A stretch of DNA of 64,000 nt from NCBI GenBank assembly GCA_028706295.1, contig JAQWBQ010000010.1:1-64000 (forward strand), in the 5' to 3' direction. The position numbers were made by a program, and so were the translations under genes. The notes beneath the pieces are model-generated. The model saw only the letters and a program-made list of their open reading frames with translations. It was not told where the DNA came from and made no database searches. Of this stretch, positions 1 to 9,322 are shown piece by piece (position 1 is the stretch's first letter; each line of letters starts with the position of its first letter). Source of the stretch: Bacteroidales bacterium. Its GTDB lineage: Bacteria > Bacteroidota > Bacteroidia > Bacteroidales > FEN-979.

Positions 1-111
1 TTCAATCCTTTGTCAATTGAAACTTATAACCAGCTATTCAAAGAACGAAAATTAAAACATCTTAAAAATCAAGCTTCTATATACGGATTTCAACTAGTAC
101 CTATAAATTAG
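1..111 (+). CDS. C-terminal fragment of an unidentified protein (5' truncated by window edge)
   Basis: Open frame 1 from base 1: FNPLSIETYNQLFKERKLKHLKNQASIYGFQLVPIN then TAG at 109-111; not in the ORF track because it has no start. Confidence 0.45.
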   Translation, partial: FNPLSIETYNQLFKERKLKHLKNQASIYGFQLVPIN

Positions 112-120
112 TTTCTTAAG

Positions 121-358
121 AGTGATTGAGTGATTGAGTGATTGAAAATGTGCTAATGTGCTGATGTGCTAATTTGAAAATTTTGAATTTTGTATTATCG
201 TTTCTCGCTATTCGCTATTCGCTAATATCTAATCCCTTCTTTGAATTTTGTGTTATCGTTTCTCGCTATTCGCTATTCGCTAATATCTAATCCCTTCTTT
301 GAACTTTAAATCATCGTTTCTCGCTATTCGCTATTCGCTGATATCTGATCCCTTAGCC
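121..358. repeat. Intergenic short tandem repeats including three copies of a ~57-bp unit
   Basis: gtgattgag x3 at ~122-145; tgtgctaatgtgctgatgtgctaat at ~150-173; unit atcgtttctcgctattcgctattcgctaatatctaatccctt at ~198, ~255 and ~313. Confidence 0.85.
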
Positions 359-368
359 AATTGAAAAA

Positions 369-734
369 TCAGTGATTAACAGTAATACTGTCGACCAGGT
401 ATTTTGTATCGCCACGCCACCAGAGGACACCGTTTTTCTCCTGATAATGAAGGGTCATAAAATATCCCTGCAGTTGTTCCATTTGTTTGGCAACTTTCTC
501 ATTCGACACGGAGAAGAAGAACTTTTCAGAGGCCAGGGTAACATTTTTATTGCTCTGAACGCTGCTCAAAATAAGTTCACCCTCATAGGTTTTGAAAATA
601 ACGCCCCGGTAGGAGAATTTCTGAAGCAGCCCGGCCCGGTGCCCGACAGAATAGGTGAAATAGAATTTCCAGTATATAAAGATGGCGCCGATTATTACGA
701 CCACCGTAATAAACCAAATCAAAAATTTTCGCAT
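369..734 (-). CDS. Conserved small membrane-anchored hypothetical protein
   Basis: N-terminal TM helix (FLIWFITVVVIIGAIFIYW) and HRAGLLQKFSYRGVIFKTYEGEL motif seen in Bacteroidota hypothetical proteins. Confidence 0.75.
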   Translation of the reverse strand: MRKFLIWFITVVVIIGAIFIYWKFYFTYSVGHRAGLLQKFSYRGVIFKTYEGELILSSVQSNKNVTLASEKFFFSVSNEKVAKQMEQLQGYFMTLHYQEKNGVLWWRGDTKYLVDSITVNH

Positions 735-867
735 TTCAGCATATTTTTAGGTCTATACAAACATACAAACTCGGGTCGGATTTATAAATAATATTGTTCA
801 TTTTTTTCGAAATCATATCGGAAATCAAAATAATTTCTGAACTTCGCATGTTTCAAAATCCTACCGC

Positions 868-2496
868 ATGGATTCACATTCTACGAATCTCACCTCCGTT
901 TTTGAATCAGCCATTCGTAAAAACTGGGAGTTTATGTCGCTTTCGGATTACGGTGGAGAAACGAACACCTACCGGGAAGTAGGGCAAAAGATTGCCGGGA
1001 TACAGGCCGTTTTCAGGGATTACGGGATCCGCAAAGGGGATCACATTGCACTGTTGGGGAAGAATTCTGCATCCTGGGGGATCATCTATATTGCCACAGT
1101 CACTTATGGCGCCGTAATTGTACCGATCCTTCCCGATTTCAAACCGGCCGATATTCACTACATCGTAACCCATTCTGATTCGGTGCTGCTTTTCGTCGAG
1201 GATACCCTTTTCAAGGACCTGGATTTTGGTTCGATGCCTGTGCTCCAGGCATCCCTAAGGATACAGGACCTCACGGTTCTTGCCGAACGCGGAACACCTG
1301 TTGTATGCCGCCGGATAGATACCACACTAATCACACGGGAGCAAATTCTCTTTCCTTCTTCCAACCCGGAAGATATTGCTGTCATTTCTTATACATCAGG
1401 AACTACGGGGTTTTCGAAAGGAGTTGTTCTTCAACACAAGAGTTTGTTGGGAAATATCCTCTATGCCCAAAGGAATATGCCGCTCAATCCGCGCGACAAG
1501 ATCCTCTCCTTCTTACCCCTGGCCCATACCTATGGTTGCGCGTTTGAATTTCTCTTTCCGTTTACCCTGGGCTGCGATATCACCTTCCTGACCAAAACCC
1601 CGTCGCCCAAGATCATCATGCAGGCCTTCCAGGAGATCAGGCCCTCCCTGATCCTGTCGGTTCCGCTGGTCATCGAAAAGATCTACAAGTCGCAACTGAT
1701 CCCGGCCCTGCGAAAACCTGCCATTGCGGTCATGATCCACATTCCGCTTCTCAACAAGATCATTTACAAAAAGATCCGTGAGAAAATGTATGGGGTTTTT
1801 GGAGGCAATTTCAGGGAACTGGTCATTGGTGGAGCTCCTTTTAACCCGGAAGCAGAACGATTTTTCAGAAATATGCGATTTCCGTTCACGGTGGGGTACG
1901 GCATGACTGAATGTGGTCCGCTGATCTCTTACGCTTCCTGGAAAACCACGGAACCGGGAGCTTCAGGCCGTGTAGTCGATGAACTGGAGGTAAAGATCGA
2001 CTCCGACGATCCCTTCCACAAATCGGGAGAGATCATGGTTCGCGGAAACCATGTAATGCTGGGTTATTACAAAAATGAAGAAGCTACTAAAGCAGTAATC
2101 GATGATGCAGGATGGCTTCATACCGGCGACCTGGGGGTTATGGATCACAAAGGCAATATCTTTATTAAAGGGCGCAGCAAAAGCATGATCCTTGGGGCCT
2201 CGGGGAAAAACATCTATCCCGAGGAGATAGAAGCGATGCTGAACAACCGGTTCATGGTGATGGAATCGCTGGTGATCGACCGCGACGAACGGCTCATCGC
2301 CCTGATTTATCCCGATTATGACGCGGTTGAAAAAGCCGGACATAAGCGCGAAGAACTTCCCACTGTATTTAAGGAATATCTGCACGATCTGAACCACCGG
2401 CTTCCGAAATACATCCGTGTGGTCGACTTTGAAATCGTTCCCAATGAGTTTGAAAAGACACCCAAGAAAAGCATCAAGCGGTTTCTCTACAAATAA
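868..2496 (+). CDS. AMP-dependent synthetase/ligase, long-chain acyl-CoA synthetase-like
   Basis: AMP-binding motif YTSGTTGFSKGVVLQHKS; GYGMTECGP; GWLHTGDLG; C-terminal KTPKKSIKR. Confidence 0.93.
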   Translation: MDSHSTNLTSVFESAIRKNWEFMSLSDYGGETNTYREVGQKIAGIQAVFRDYGIRKGDHIALLGKNSASWGIIYIATVTYGAVIVPILPDFKPADIHYIVTHSDSVLLFVEDTLFKDLDFGSMPVLQASLRIQDLTVLAERGTPVVCRRIDTTLITREQILFPSSNPEDIAVISYTSGTTGFSKGVVLQHKSLLGNILYAQRNMPLNPRDKILSFLPLAHTYGCAFEFLFPFTLGCDITFLTKTPSPKIIMQAFQEIRPSLILSVPLVIEKIYKSQLIPALRKPAIAVMIHIPLLNKIIYKKIREKMYGVFGGNFRELVIGGAPFNPEAERFFRNMRFPFTVGYGMTECGPLISYASWKTTEPGASGRVVDELEVKIDSDDPFHKSGEIMVRGNHVMLGYYKNEEATKAVIDDAGWLHTGDLGVMDHKGNIFIKGRSKSMILGASGKNIYPEEIEAMLNNRFMVMESLVIDRDERLIALIYPDYDAVEKAGHKREELPTVFKEYLHDLNHRLPKYIRVVDFEIVPNEFEKTPKKSIKRFLYK

Positions 2497-2499
2497 CAA

Positions 2500-2710
2500 G
2501 CGGACTAGCGGACAAGCAAAAATGCAATAGTACCGTGGTGAAATGGTGCCATGGTGCCATGGTGGCATGGTTAAATGAATTCAAAATCAGGCATTAGGCA
2601 TTGGCCATTAGCCATTAGGGAAAAAATTCACTCATTCAGTCATTCAGTCAATCGATAAATCAATCATTCAGTCATTCAGTCAATCAATCATTCAATCAAT
2701 AAAGTTTCAG
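2500..2710. repeat. Intergenic low-complexity repeats
   Basis: atggtgccatggtgccatggtggcatgg; gcattaggcattggccattagccattagg; multiple (c)attcagtcattcagtcaatca units. Confidence 0.8.
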
Positions 2711-2746
2711 TTTTTCTGTTTCAATATTCAAAAAATTAAGTAACCT

Positions 2747-5569
2747 ATGAAGAACTCTGTTTTGCGTTGTTTTTGCCTGATTGTCCTATTCCTGCTGCCT
2801 GTTGCGGCCACCCTGGCTCAGGAGTTCAAGATGAACGAGATGCCTCCGTTTGATCCGAAAGTAAGAACGGGTGTGCTGGATAACGGAATGCGTTATTTTA
2901 TCCGGGCCAATAAACTGCCTGCCAACCGGGGTGAATTCTACATTGCGCACAATGTAGGCGCCATTCAGGAGGAGGATGACCAGAACGGGTTGGCTCATTT
3001 TACCGAACATATGGCCTTCAACGGTACGGCCAATTTCCCCGGCAAAGGACTTCTCGATTACCTGGCCACCATCGGTGTGAAATTTGGCACGAATGTCAAC
3101 GCAGGCACCGGACTGGAACGAACCGTTTACAACCTGTCGAATGTTCCCCTGACACGTGAAGGAATCATCGACACAGCCCTGCTGATTTTGCATGACTGGT
3201 CGAATTATATCTCCTTTGAATCCGCCGAGATTGAACTGGAACGCGGTGTGATCCGGGAAGAATGGCGGATGTATGGTTCAGCGGGTGAACGCATGAACAA
3301 TGAACTTGCCCCGATCATCTACCAGGGATCGAAATATGCAAAGCGGAACGTCATTGGCGATACGGCCGTCATCAACCATTTCAAACATGAAACCATCAGG
3401 AACTTTTACAAGAAGTGGTACCGGACCGATCTGCAGGCAATTGTTGTAGTCGGCGATTTCGATGTGGATGCGGTGGAAGCCAAGGTAAAAAAACTGTTCA
3501 GTGCGATTCAGAAAGTAGAAAATCCTGCGCCCAAGGAGGAATACGATGTTCCTGACAACACAGATCCTTTGATCGGCGTGGCTTCCGACAAAGAAGCAAC
3601 CGCGACAATCGTGAACGTAAGCTTCAAGCACAAGGCCATTCCCGAAAATGACAAAAATCTGGGATACATGCGGCTACAATTGATCCGGTCGCTGATCAAT
3701 TCCATGTTTGGACAGCGCATGACCGAACTTGCCAACAAGGAAAATCCGCCGTTCCTGTTTGCCCGGAGTTATTACGGATCCTTTACCCAGACCAGGGATG
3801 CCTTTACCGCAACCGCTCAGGCATCAAACAACCAGTCGCTTACGGCGCTAACGGCTTTGCTGACCGAGATGAACAGGGCCGGAGTTTACGGCTTTACGCC
3901 CGGTGAGTTCGACCGCGCCAAGGCAGATATGAACCGGCAGTATGAGTCGCGGTACATGGATCGCGACAAGCGAAAAAACCGGGAGCTGGTTTATCCCAAT
4001 ATAGCCTGGTTTATGAATCGAACACCCAATCCGGGTCTTGAGTTCGAGTACAATTTTGCCATGGCCGAACTACCCGCGATCACCCTGGAAGAGACCAACG
4101 CGGAGGTTAGAAAATACCTGCGTAAAGACAACCAGATCATTACGGTGACTGGCCCCGACAAGCCCGGGGTGACCCTTCCCTCCAGGGATGAGATCCTGAA
4201 CGTAATCCAGACCTGCAGTATGATGAAAATCGATCCTTATGTGGATGCGCTTTCATCAAAAAAACTGATTGAGCGGCAACCGACACCCGGCACGGTTGTC
4301 AAATCGACCGATAACGAGGCCTTTGGCACCACCGAATGGGTTTTATCGAATGGCATCCGGGTGATTTTCAAACCTACTGATAACAAAGAAGATGAATTGA
4401 TCATCCGCGGATTTTCACCCGGTGGGATCAGCCTGCTCCGTGATGACCTGGTCCATCCGGCCGAACTCTTTTCCAGCGCGGTAAACCAGATGGGACTCGG
4501 ACCCTTTTCAAGGACCGACCTGATCAAGCTTCTTGCCGGTAAACGAGCCAGCCTCCAGCCCGGACTTTCGAGCGAACAGGAAATGATCAATGCACGAACC
4601 TCCCCAAAAGACCTGGAAACTGCGCTCCAATTGATCTATGTCTTTTTCACCAATCCCCGCTGGGATGAAACCGATTTTAAGACCTGGCTTGACCGGTTGA
4701 AATCGAATTATATCAATGCCGCAGCTGAACCCCGTTCGGCTTTCAGCGATACCATCGCGGTGATGATGAGCAACCACCACCCGCGTGCTGTTCCCATCTC
4801 CTATAAAACCCTTGACGATATCACCCTGGACAAACTGAAAACGGTTTACAAGAAATCCTTTGCCGACGCGGGATCCTTCACCTTCCTTTTTGTCGGGAAG
4901 ATCGATCCGGCCGGCCAGAAATCCCTGGTCGAAAAATACCTTGGATCACTGCCTACCGAGAACACGAACAAAAAATGGAAGGATGACGGTGTAAGGCCCC
5001 CGGCCGGCAAGGTTGTCAATGATTTTAACCGGGAAAACAAAACACCGCGCACTTCTATCTTCGTGAACTTCAACGGCCCGGTCGAATATACACCGGCTAA
5101 TAAATTACTCGGAGCAGCCCTCCGTCACATCCTGGAACTTCGGTATGTACAGTCGATACGCGAAGATGAAGGGGGAACTTACAGTGTCAGGGCATCCTGG
5201 AGTCTCGAAAGATATCCGGAACCGGGGTTCCTGCTGAATGTCAGCTTCGACACCGATCCGGCAAAAGCCGACAAACTCCTCGGAATCGTCCACCGTGAAA
5301 TCAACAAAATCATTGAAAAAGGCCCGACCGACGTGGATCTGCAAAAAGCACGTGAATACCTGTTAAAGCAACGGCCTGAGGATATGAAAGAAAACAGCTG
5401 GTGGTCCAATATCCTGTTCGATCAATATTTCTACGGATTAAATTATCTTACAGGCTATGAGAAAATGGTACTGGGACTGAACCTGAAATCGATTCAGGAA
5501 TTTGCATCAAAAACACTGAGCAAAGGCAATGAAGTACAGGTGGTCATGAGACCAGTTGTAAAGGAATGA
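2747..5569 (+). CDS. M16 family zinc metallopeptidase (pitrilysin/insulinase), two-domain, secreted
   Basis: Signal peptide; inverted zinc motif HFTEHMAFNG (HxxEH) with downstream ELERGVIREE; C-terminal inactive M16 half. Confidence 0.93.
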   Translation: MKNSVLRCFCLIVLFLLPVAATLAQEFKMNEMPPFDPKVRTGVLDNGMRYFIRANKLPANRGEFYIAHNVGAIQEEDDQNGLAHFTEHMAFNGTANFPGKGLLDYLATIGVKFGTNVNAGTGLERTVYNLSNVPLTREGIIDTALLILHDWSNYISFESAEIELERGVIREEWRMYGSAGERMNNELAPIIYQGSKYAKRNVIGDTAVINHFKHETIRNFYKKWYRTDLQAIVVVGDFDVDAVEAKVKKLFSAIQKVENPAPKEEYDVPDNTDPLIGVASDKEATATIVNVSFKHKAIPENDKNLGYMRLQLIRSLINSMFGQRMTELANKENPPFLFARSYYGSFTQTRDAFTATAQASNNQSLTALTALLTEMNRAGVYGFTPGEFDRAKADMNRQYESRYMDRDKRKNRELVYPNIAWFMNRTPNPGLEFEYNFAMAELPAITLEETNAEVRKYLRKDNQIITVTGPDKPGVTLPSRDEILNVIQTCSMMKIDPYVDALSSKKLIERQPTPGTVVKSTDNEAFGTTEWVLSNGIRVIFKPTDNKEDELIIRGFSPGGISLLRDDLVHPAELFSSAVNQMGLGPFSRTDLIKLLAGKRASLQPGLSSEQEMINARTSPKDLETALQLIYVFFTNPRWDETDFKTWLDRLKSNYINAAAEPRSAFSDTIAVMMSNHHPRAVPISYKTLDDITLDKLKTVYKKSFADAGSFTFLFVGKIDPAGQKSLVEKYLGSLPTENTNKKWKDDGVRPPAGKVVNDFNRENKTPRTSIFVNFNGPVEYTPANKLLGAALRHILELRYVQSIREDEGGTYSVRASWSLERYPEPGFLLNVSFDTDPAKADKLLGIVHREINKIIEKGPTDVDLQKAREYLLKQRPEDMKENSWWSNILFDQYFYGLNYLTGYEKMVLGLNLKSIQEFASKTLSKGNEVQVVMRPVVKE

Positions 5570-5646
5570 GGGTATGAGGGTATGAGGGTTTGAGGGAATA
5601 AGGAATTTCCATTCTTTTTATTACTTTTACCTGAAAAATAGATTTT

Positions 5647-6219
5647 ATGGAAACAAAAGGATTTAAGAACTGGTGGTTCCTGGCTCTGAACGGACTGGTG
5701 CTGCTGATTTTCGGGTTGCTGATACTGTTCTTCGACCAGGAACAGATCAAACAACTAATCCATTACTTCGGAATCATCGTATTGGTTATCGGTGCGATTT
5801 TGTTATTGTTCGGCATCAACAACATCAGGCGGGATAAATCGGGGACCGTAATTCTCATCGAGTCGATCGCCGCAATCGCGATCGGGCTGGCATTTATATT
5901 TTACCCGCAGGCATCGCTTGCCCTGTTCCTGATCATGACCGGTATCTGGATCATCATCGTCGGGATCATTCAACTGGTAATCCTGGTTAACATCAAGCGC
6001 ATGCTCAACAATAAGAATATCCTTCTTATTAACGGGTTGTTGACGGTCGGACTGGGTGTTGCCCTGCTTTTTAATCCCTTTTTATGGGGGGTATTCCTGA
6101 TCAAACTAATCGCGGTGATGGCAGCCTTATTCGGTTTGGTTCTGATCTATTTTTCATTTATCCTGCGTACCGTTAAAAAGATTGAGGAGACCGAAAAAAC
6201 AGTTACCCCGAACAACTGA
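5647..6219 (+). CDS. HdeD/DUF308-like multi-pass membrane protein
   Basis: 190 aa, about six hydrophobic segments, HdeD-like pattern. Confidence 0.7.
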   Translation: METKGFKNWWFLALNGLVLLIFGLLILFFDQEQIKQLIHYFGIIVLVIGAILLLFGINNIRRDKSGTVILIESIAAIAIGLAFIFYPQASLALFLIMTGIWIIIVGIIQLVILVNIKRMLNNKNILLINGLLTVGLGVALLFNPFLWGVFLIKLIAVMAALFGLVLIYFSFILRTVKKIEETEKTVTPNN

Positions 6220-6221
6220 AC

Positions 6222-9200
6222 ATGAAGCGGATAACAGGCCTGATATTGATATTTTATCTGGTGGCAGGATGGGTTCAGGCACAACACTATTTCACCCGGA
6301 CTTACACCGTTGCCGACGGACTCCCGGCTACTCCGGTATTCAGCCTCACGCAGGATACTTCAGGGGCTATGTGGTTTGCCACGAGATCGGGAATATCAAG
6401 TTATGACGGAACAGAATGGAACAACTACACCCGTAAGGAAGGGCTAAGCTCCTTCGGGTATGCCTGGGTTTATTGTGATGAAAAAGGGATGATCTGGGCC
6501 TTCCCGAATAACGGCGATCTGATTGCGGATTACTTTGACGATAAGGGCTGGCACAGGTACCCGGCCACCGGATCACCTGCCTGGGCCAATTCCTATTGTG
6601 ATTTCGGGATATACTATGAGGACGGGGCTCCCGTGTTGGTTGCAGCATCCTATGATTCCGGAATATTTATTTGCCGGAACCGGAACTGGCGCCACCTGAG
6701 ACCCGGAATAGAAATTCCCTGCAGGAACTTCTTCGGGTTGAGCATCCATAACAATCAGATCTATTGTGCCACGAACCAGGGTGTTTATGTCATCAAAAAG
6801 GATAAATGGTATCCTTTTGCACCGAAAGCCAAACTACCTTCAATGGATATTGTCGCCGTCCTGGCTGTCAAAAATCCGGCTCCTTCAGATCCAAGGGTGC
6901 GGGTATGGCTTATGGGTGAAAACTGGATTGGGTATATCGAGGAAAACCGGTTTACGCAGATTGTCCCGGATTACAAATTCAGCCTCCGGCAACAACGCGA
7001 ATACTCCTTTATCACTGCTGATAAGGTTGGGAATATCTTTTTCGGAAGTCCATATTATGTCTATTATTATCGAATTTCCTTTGACAAATTATTGATTTTT
7101 AATCACAAAAACAGTCTTATCTCCGAAGGGGCTACTGCTGTTTTAATGGACCGGGAGCAAAACACCTGGTTTACCGGATACCGGGGAATCACCTGTATTC
7201 CGGCGCCCCGGTTCGTGCACTATACCATAAATGAAGGACTTTACGACAACGAGGTTTCGGCTGCGTTAGAACTCAGTCCCGGAGTCTTTGTATTCGGGCA
7301 CAACGGGGTACTCTCCTTTCTGAAGAATGACAAATTCGATTACCTCAATCTCGATTACAAAGGATCCAGCGGAATCCATGAAACCAGGATCATGGATCTG
7401 GATTTGGACCGGTCCGGGAATCTCTGGGTCGCTGCTTCTTCATTAGGCATTGCAAGGATTGATAAAAACAGAAAGATCACCTGGTATAAGCCCGATTATT
7501 CCAATCGGCAGACCTATGGTTCGGTGCTGGTTGCCGGCGATGGAACCCTTTATGCCGCTTCTCTCGACCGGGTATACAGGTTTCAAAATGATCATTTTGA
7601 GCGGATGAACATTCCGATCGACACACTTTTTAAAATACGAAAACTGTTCAGGGGCAAAGGAAAAAGTATCTTTATAGGCTCTTTAATTTCGGGGCTGATC
7701 GAACTGAAACCAGATGGCGCCCTGAAATCTTACCTGGCTCATGAAAAAAACGGCAACAGCATTTTTTCATTTTACCTTGATTCACAAGACCGTTATTGGG
7801 TCGGAACCGCGGATGGTTTATACCGGATTGAGGGCTCAGGTCTGGTAAAATATCTAAAGGGAGATTTTCGCATCGATGATCCGGTGTACCTGATCCTTGA
7901 AGATGATCTGGGTCGTCTCTGGTTCGGGACCAACGCTGGCATTTATCGCTGGGATGGCGGCCGGCTGGATCATTTCATGATTAAAGACGGACTCACCGGG
8001 CTCGAAGTGAACCGGGATGCCGGTTTCATCGATACCAAAAACAACATCTGGTTCGGAACCATCAACGGGGTGACCATTTTCCAGCCCGAATATGATTACG
8101 ACCTGCGCCAGGTACCACCTCCCAGGATAACCCTAAAATCCATGCTGATCAGGTCTGATACGATATTGCCATTTGATAATGTGACCCTTTCCTCAGATCA
8201 GAATACACTCAATTTCAATTTCAGAGCGGTATCGTTCATTGATGAAGGACAGGTTTTCTACAAATGTTTTTTAGAGAGGTATGATCAGGACTGGTCGGCC
8301 GAGTTCCACCACGTCGACAATGTTTACCGGTATAATAACCTGCCACCCGGAACTTATCGTTTTCACGTGAAAGCTCGGAATGCACTTGGTATCTGGAGTG
8401 AACCCGTCAGTTCCGGAACCATCCGGATCCGGCAGCCTTTCTATTTTCAAATCTGGTTTTTAGGTATGTGCCTGTTAGGTCTCGGTTTGATCATCTATGC
8501 CATTGTGAGATATTTTCTGATGACACGCTATAACCTGCGGTTGGAGCAAACTGTGGCGGAACGAACCAACGAACTAAGGCTGTCAGAACAGAAGTTGCTG
8601 CAAAGCAACCAGGCTAAAGACCGGTTTTTCTCAATCATCGCCCACGATCTGAAGAATCCCTTCAACGCCATCCTGGGGTTTCTGGATGTACTGACCGATA
8701 AAAGTTATCTCCTTACGAAACAGGATCAGGAACGGATCATCGGGAACATAAAAAATGCTGCCAACCATACAGCTGATTTGCTGGAGAATCTGTTGGCATG
8801 GTCGCGTACCCAAAGAAAGGAGATAACCCTGAACCGCGAAACTTTTGACCTGACCGTGTTGGTCAAGGAAAACCTGAGGTTGATGGAACCTTCAGCAAAA
8901 AACAAAAACATCACACTCGACCTGACTAACGGAGGATCATTCACTGTTTTTGCCGACCGTAATATGATTAACACCGTGGTGCGTAACCTCCTCACCAATG
9001 CAATAAAGTTCACCTTTCCCGGGGGGCATATCCGGGTCACCATCCGGCAAAATCACGAGGAGATCCTTACCACCGTTACTGATAATGGGTGTGGAATGTC
9101 GGAACAGATTGCCGGAAAACTATTTAAGCTCGATGAACAGGTCTCTTCCCCGGGTACGAACAATGAAACCGGAACAGGTCTGGGGCTGATCCTTTGTCAT

Positions 9201-9290
9201 GATTTCATCTCCCTTCATCAGGGCCGGATGTGGGTCGAGAGTGAACTGGGTTTAGGTAGTTCTTTTCACTTTGCCCTGCCGTTATCGTGA
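6222..9290 (+). CDS. Two-component sensor histidine kinase with N-terminal two-component-regulator propeller repeats and Y_Y_Y-like domain
   Basis: Signal peptide; propeller strands (TWFTGYRGITCI, LWFGTNAGIYRW, IWFGTINGVTIF); TM; HisKA SIIAHDLKNPFNAILGF; HATPase (VRNLLTNAIKF, DNGCGM, GTGLGL). Confidence 0.92.
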   Translation: MKRITGLILIFYLVAGWVQAQHYFTRTYTVADGLPATPVFSLTQDTSGAMWFATRSGISSYDGTEWNNYTRKEGLSSFGYAWVYCDEKGMIWAFPNNGDLIADYFDDKGWHRYPATGSPAWANSYCDFGIYYEDGAPVLVAASYDSGIFICRNRNWRHLRPGIEIPCRNFFGLSIHNNQIYCATNQGVYVIKKDKWYPFAPKAKLPSMDIVAVLAVKNPAPSDPRVRVWLMGENWIGYIEENRFTQIVPDYKFSLRQQREYSFITADKVGNIFFGSPYYVYYYRISFDKLLIFNHKNSLISEGATAVLMDREQNTWFTGYRGITCIPAPRFVHYTINEGLYDNEVSAALELSPGVFVFGHNGVLSFLKNDKFDYLNLDYKGSSGIHETRIMDLDLDRSGNLWVAASSLGIARIDKNRKITWYKPDYSNRQTYGSVLVAGDGTLYAASLDRVYRFQNDHFERMNIPIDTLFKIRKLFRGKGKSIFIGSLISGLIELKPDGALKSYLAHEKNGNSIFSFYLDSQDRYWVGTADGLYRIEGSGLVKYLKGDFRIDDPVYLILEDDLGRLWFGTNAGIYRWDGGRLDHFMIKDGLTGLEVNRDAGFIDTKNNIWFGTINGVTIFQPEYDYDLRQVPPPRITLKSMLIRSDTILPFDNVTLSSDQNTLNFNFRAVSFIDEGQVFYKCFLERYDQDWSAEFHHVDNVYRYNNLPPGTYRFHVKARNALGIWSEPVSSGTIRIRQPFYFQIWFLGMCLLGLGLIIYAIVRYFLMTRYNLRLEQTVAERTNELRLSEQKLLQSNQAKDRFFSIIAHDLKNPFNAILGFLDVLTDKSYLLTKQDQERIIGNIKNAANHTADLLENLLAWSRTQRKEITLNRETFDLTVLVKENLRLMEPSAKNKNITLDLTNGGSFTVFADRNMINTVVRNLLTNAIKFTFPGGHIRVTIRQNHEEILTTVTDNGCGMSEQIAGKLFKLDEQVSSPGTNNETGTGLGLILCHDFISLHQGRMWVESELGLGSSFHFALPLS

Positions 9291-9312
9291 ACCCGAACCT
9301 TCCGGTTCAGGC
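9291..9312. terminator. Hairpin between convergent genes, possible bidirectional terminator
   Basis: CCCGAACC-TTCC-GGTTCAGG stem with one mismatch; no strong U tract. Confidence 0.35.
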
Positions 9313-9322
9313 AGCATACTGT

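Noticed and set aside
1-111. Transposase C-terminus from an insertion sequence
   Set aside because: The tail QASIYGFQLVPIN vaguely resembles some transposase ends, but 36 residues without inverted repeats are not enough to call it.
372-791. 139-aa plus-strand ORF opposite the 121-aa membrane protein
   Set aside because: The minus-strand product has a TM anchor and a family-like motif; the plus ORF does not.
1963-2568. 201-aa minus-strand ORF inside the acyl-CoA ligase
   Set aside because: Antisense shadow of a confidently identified enzyme.
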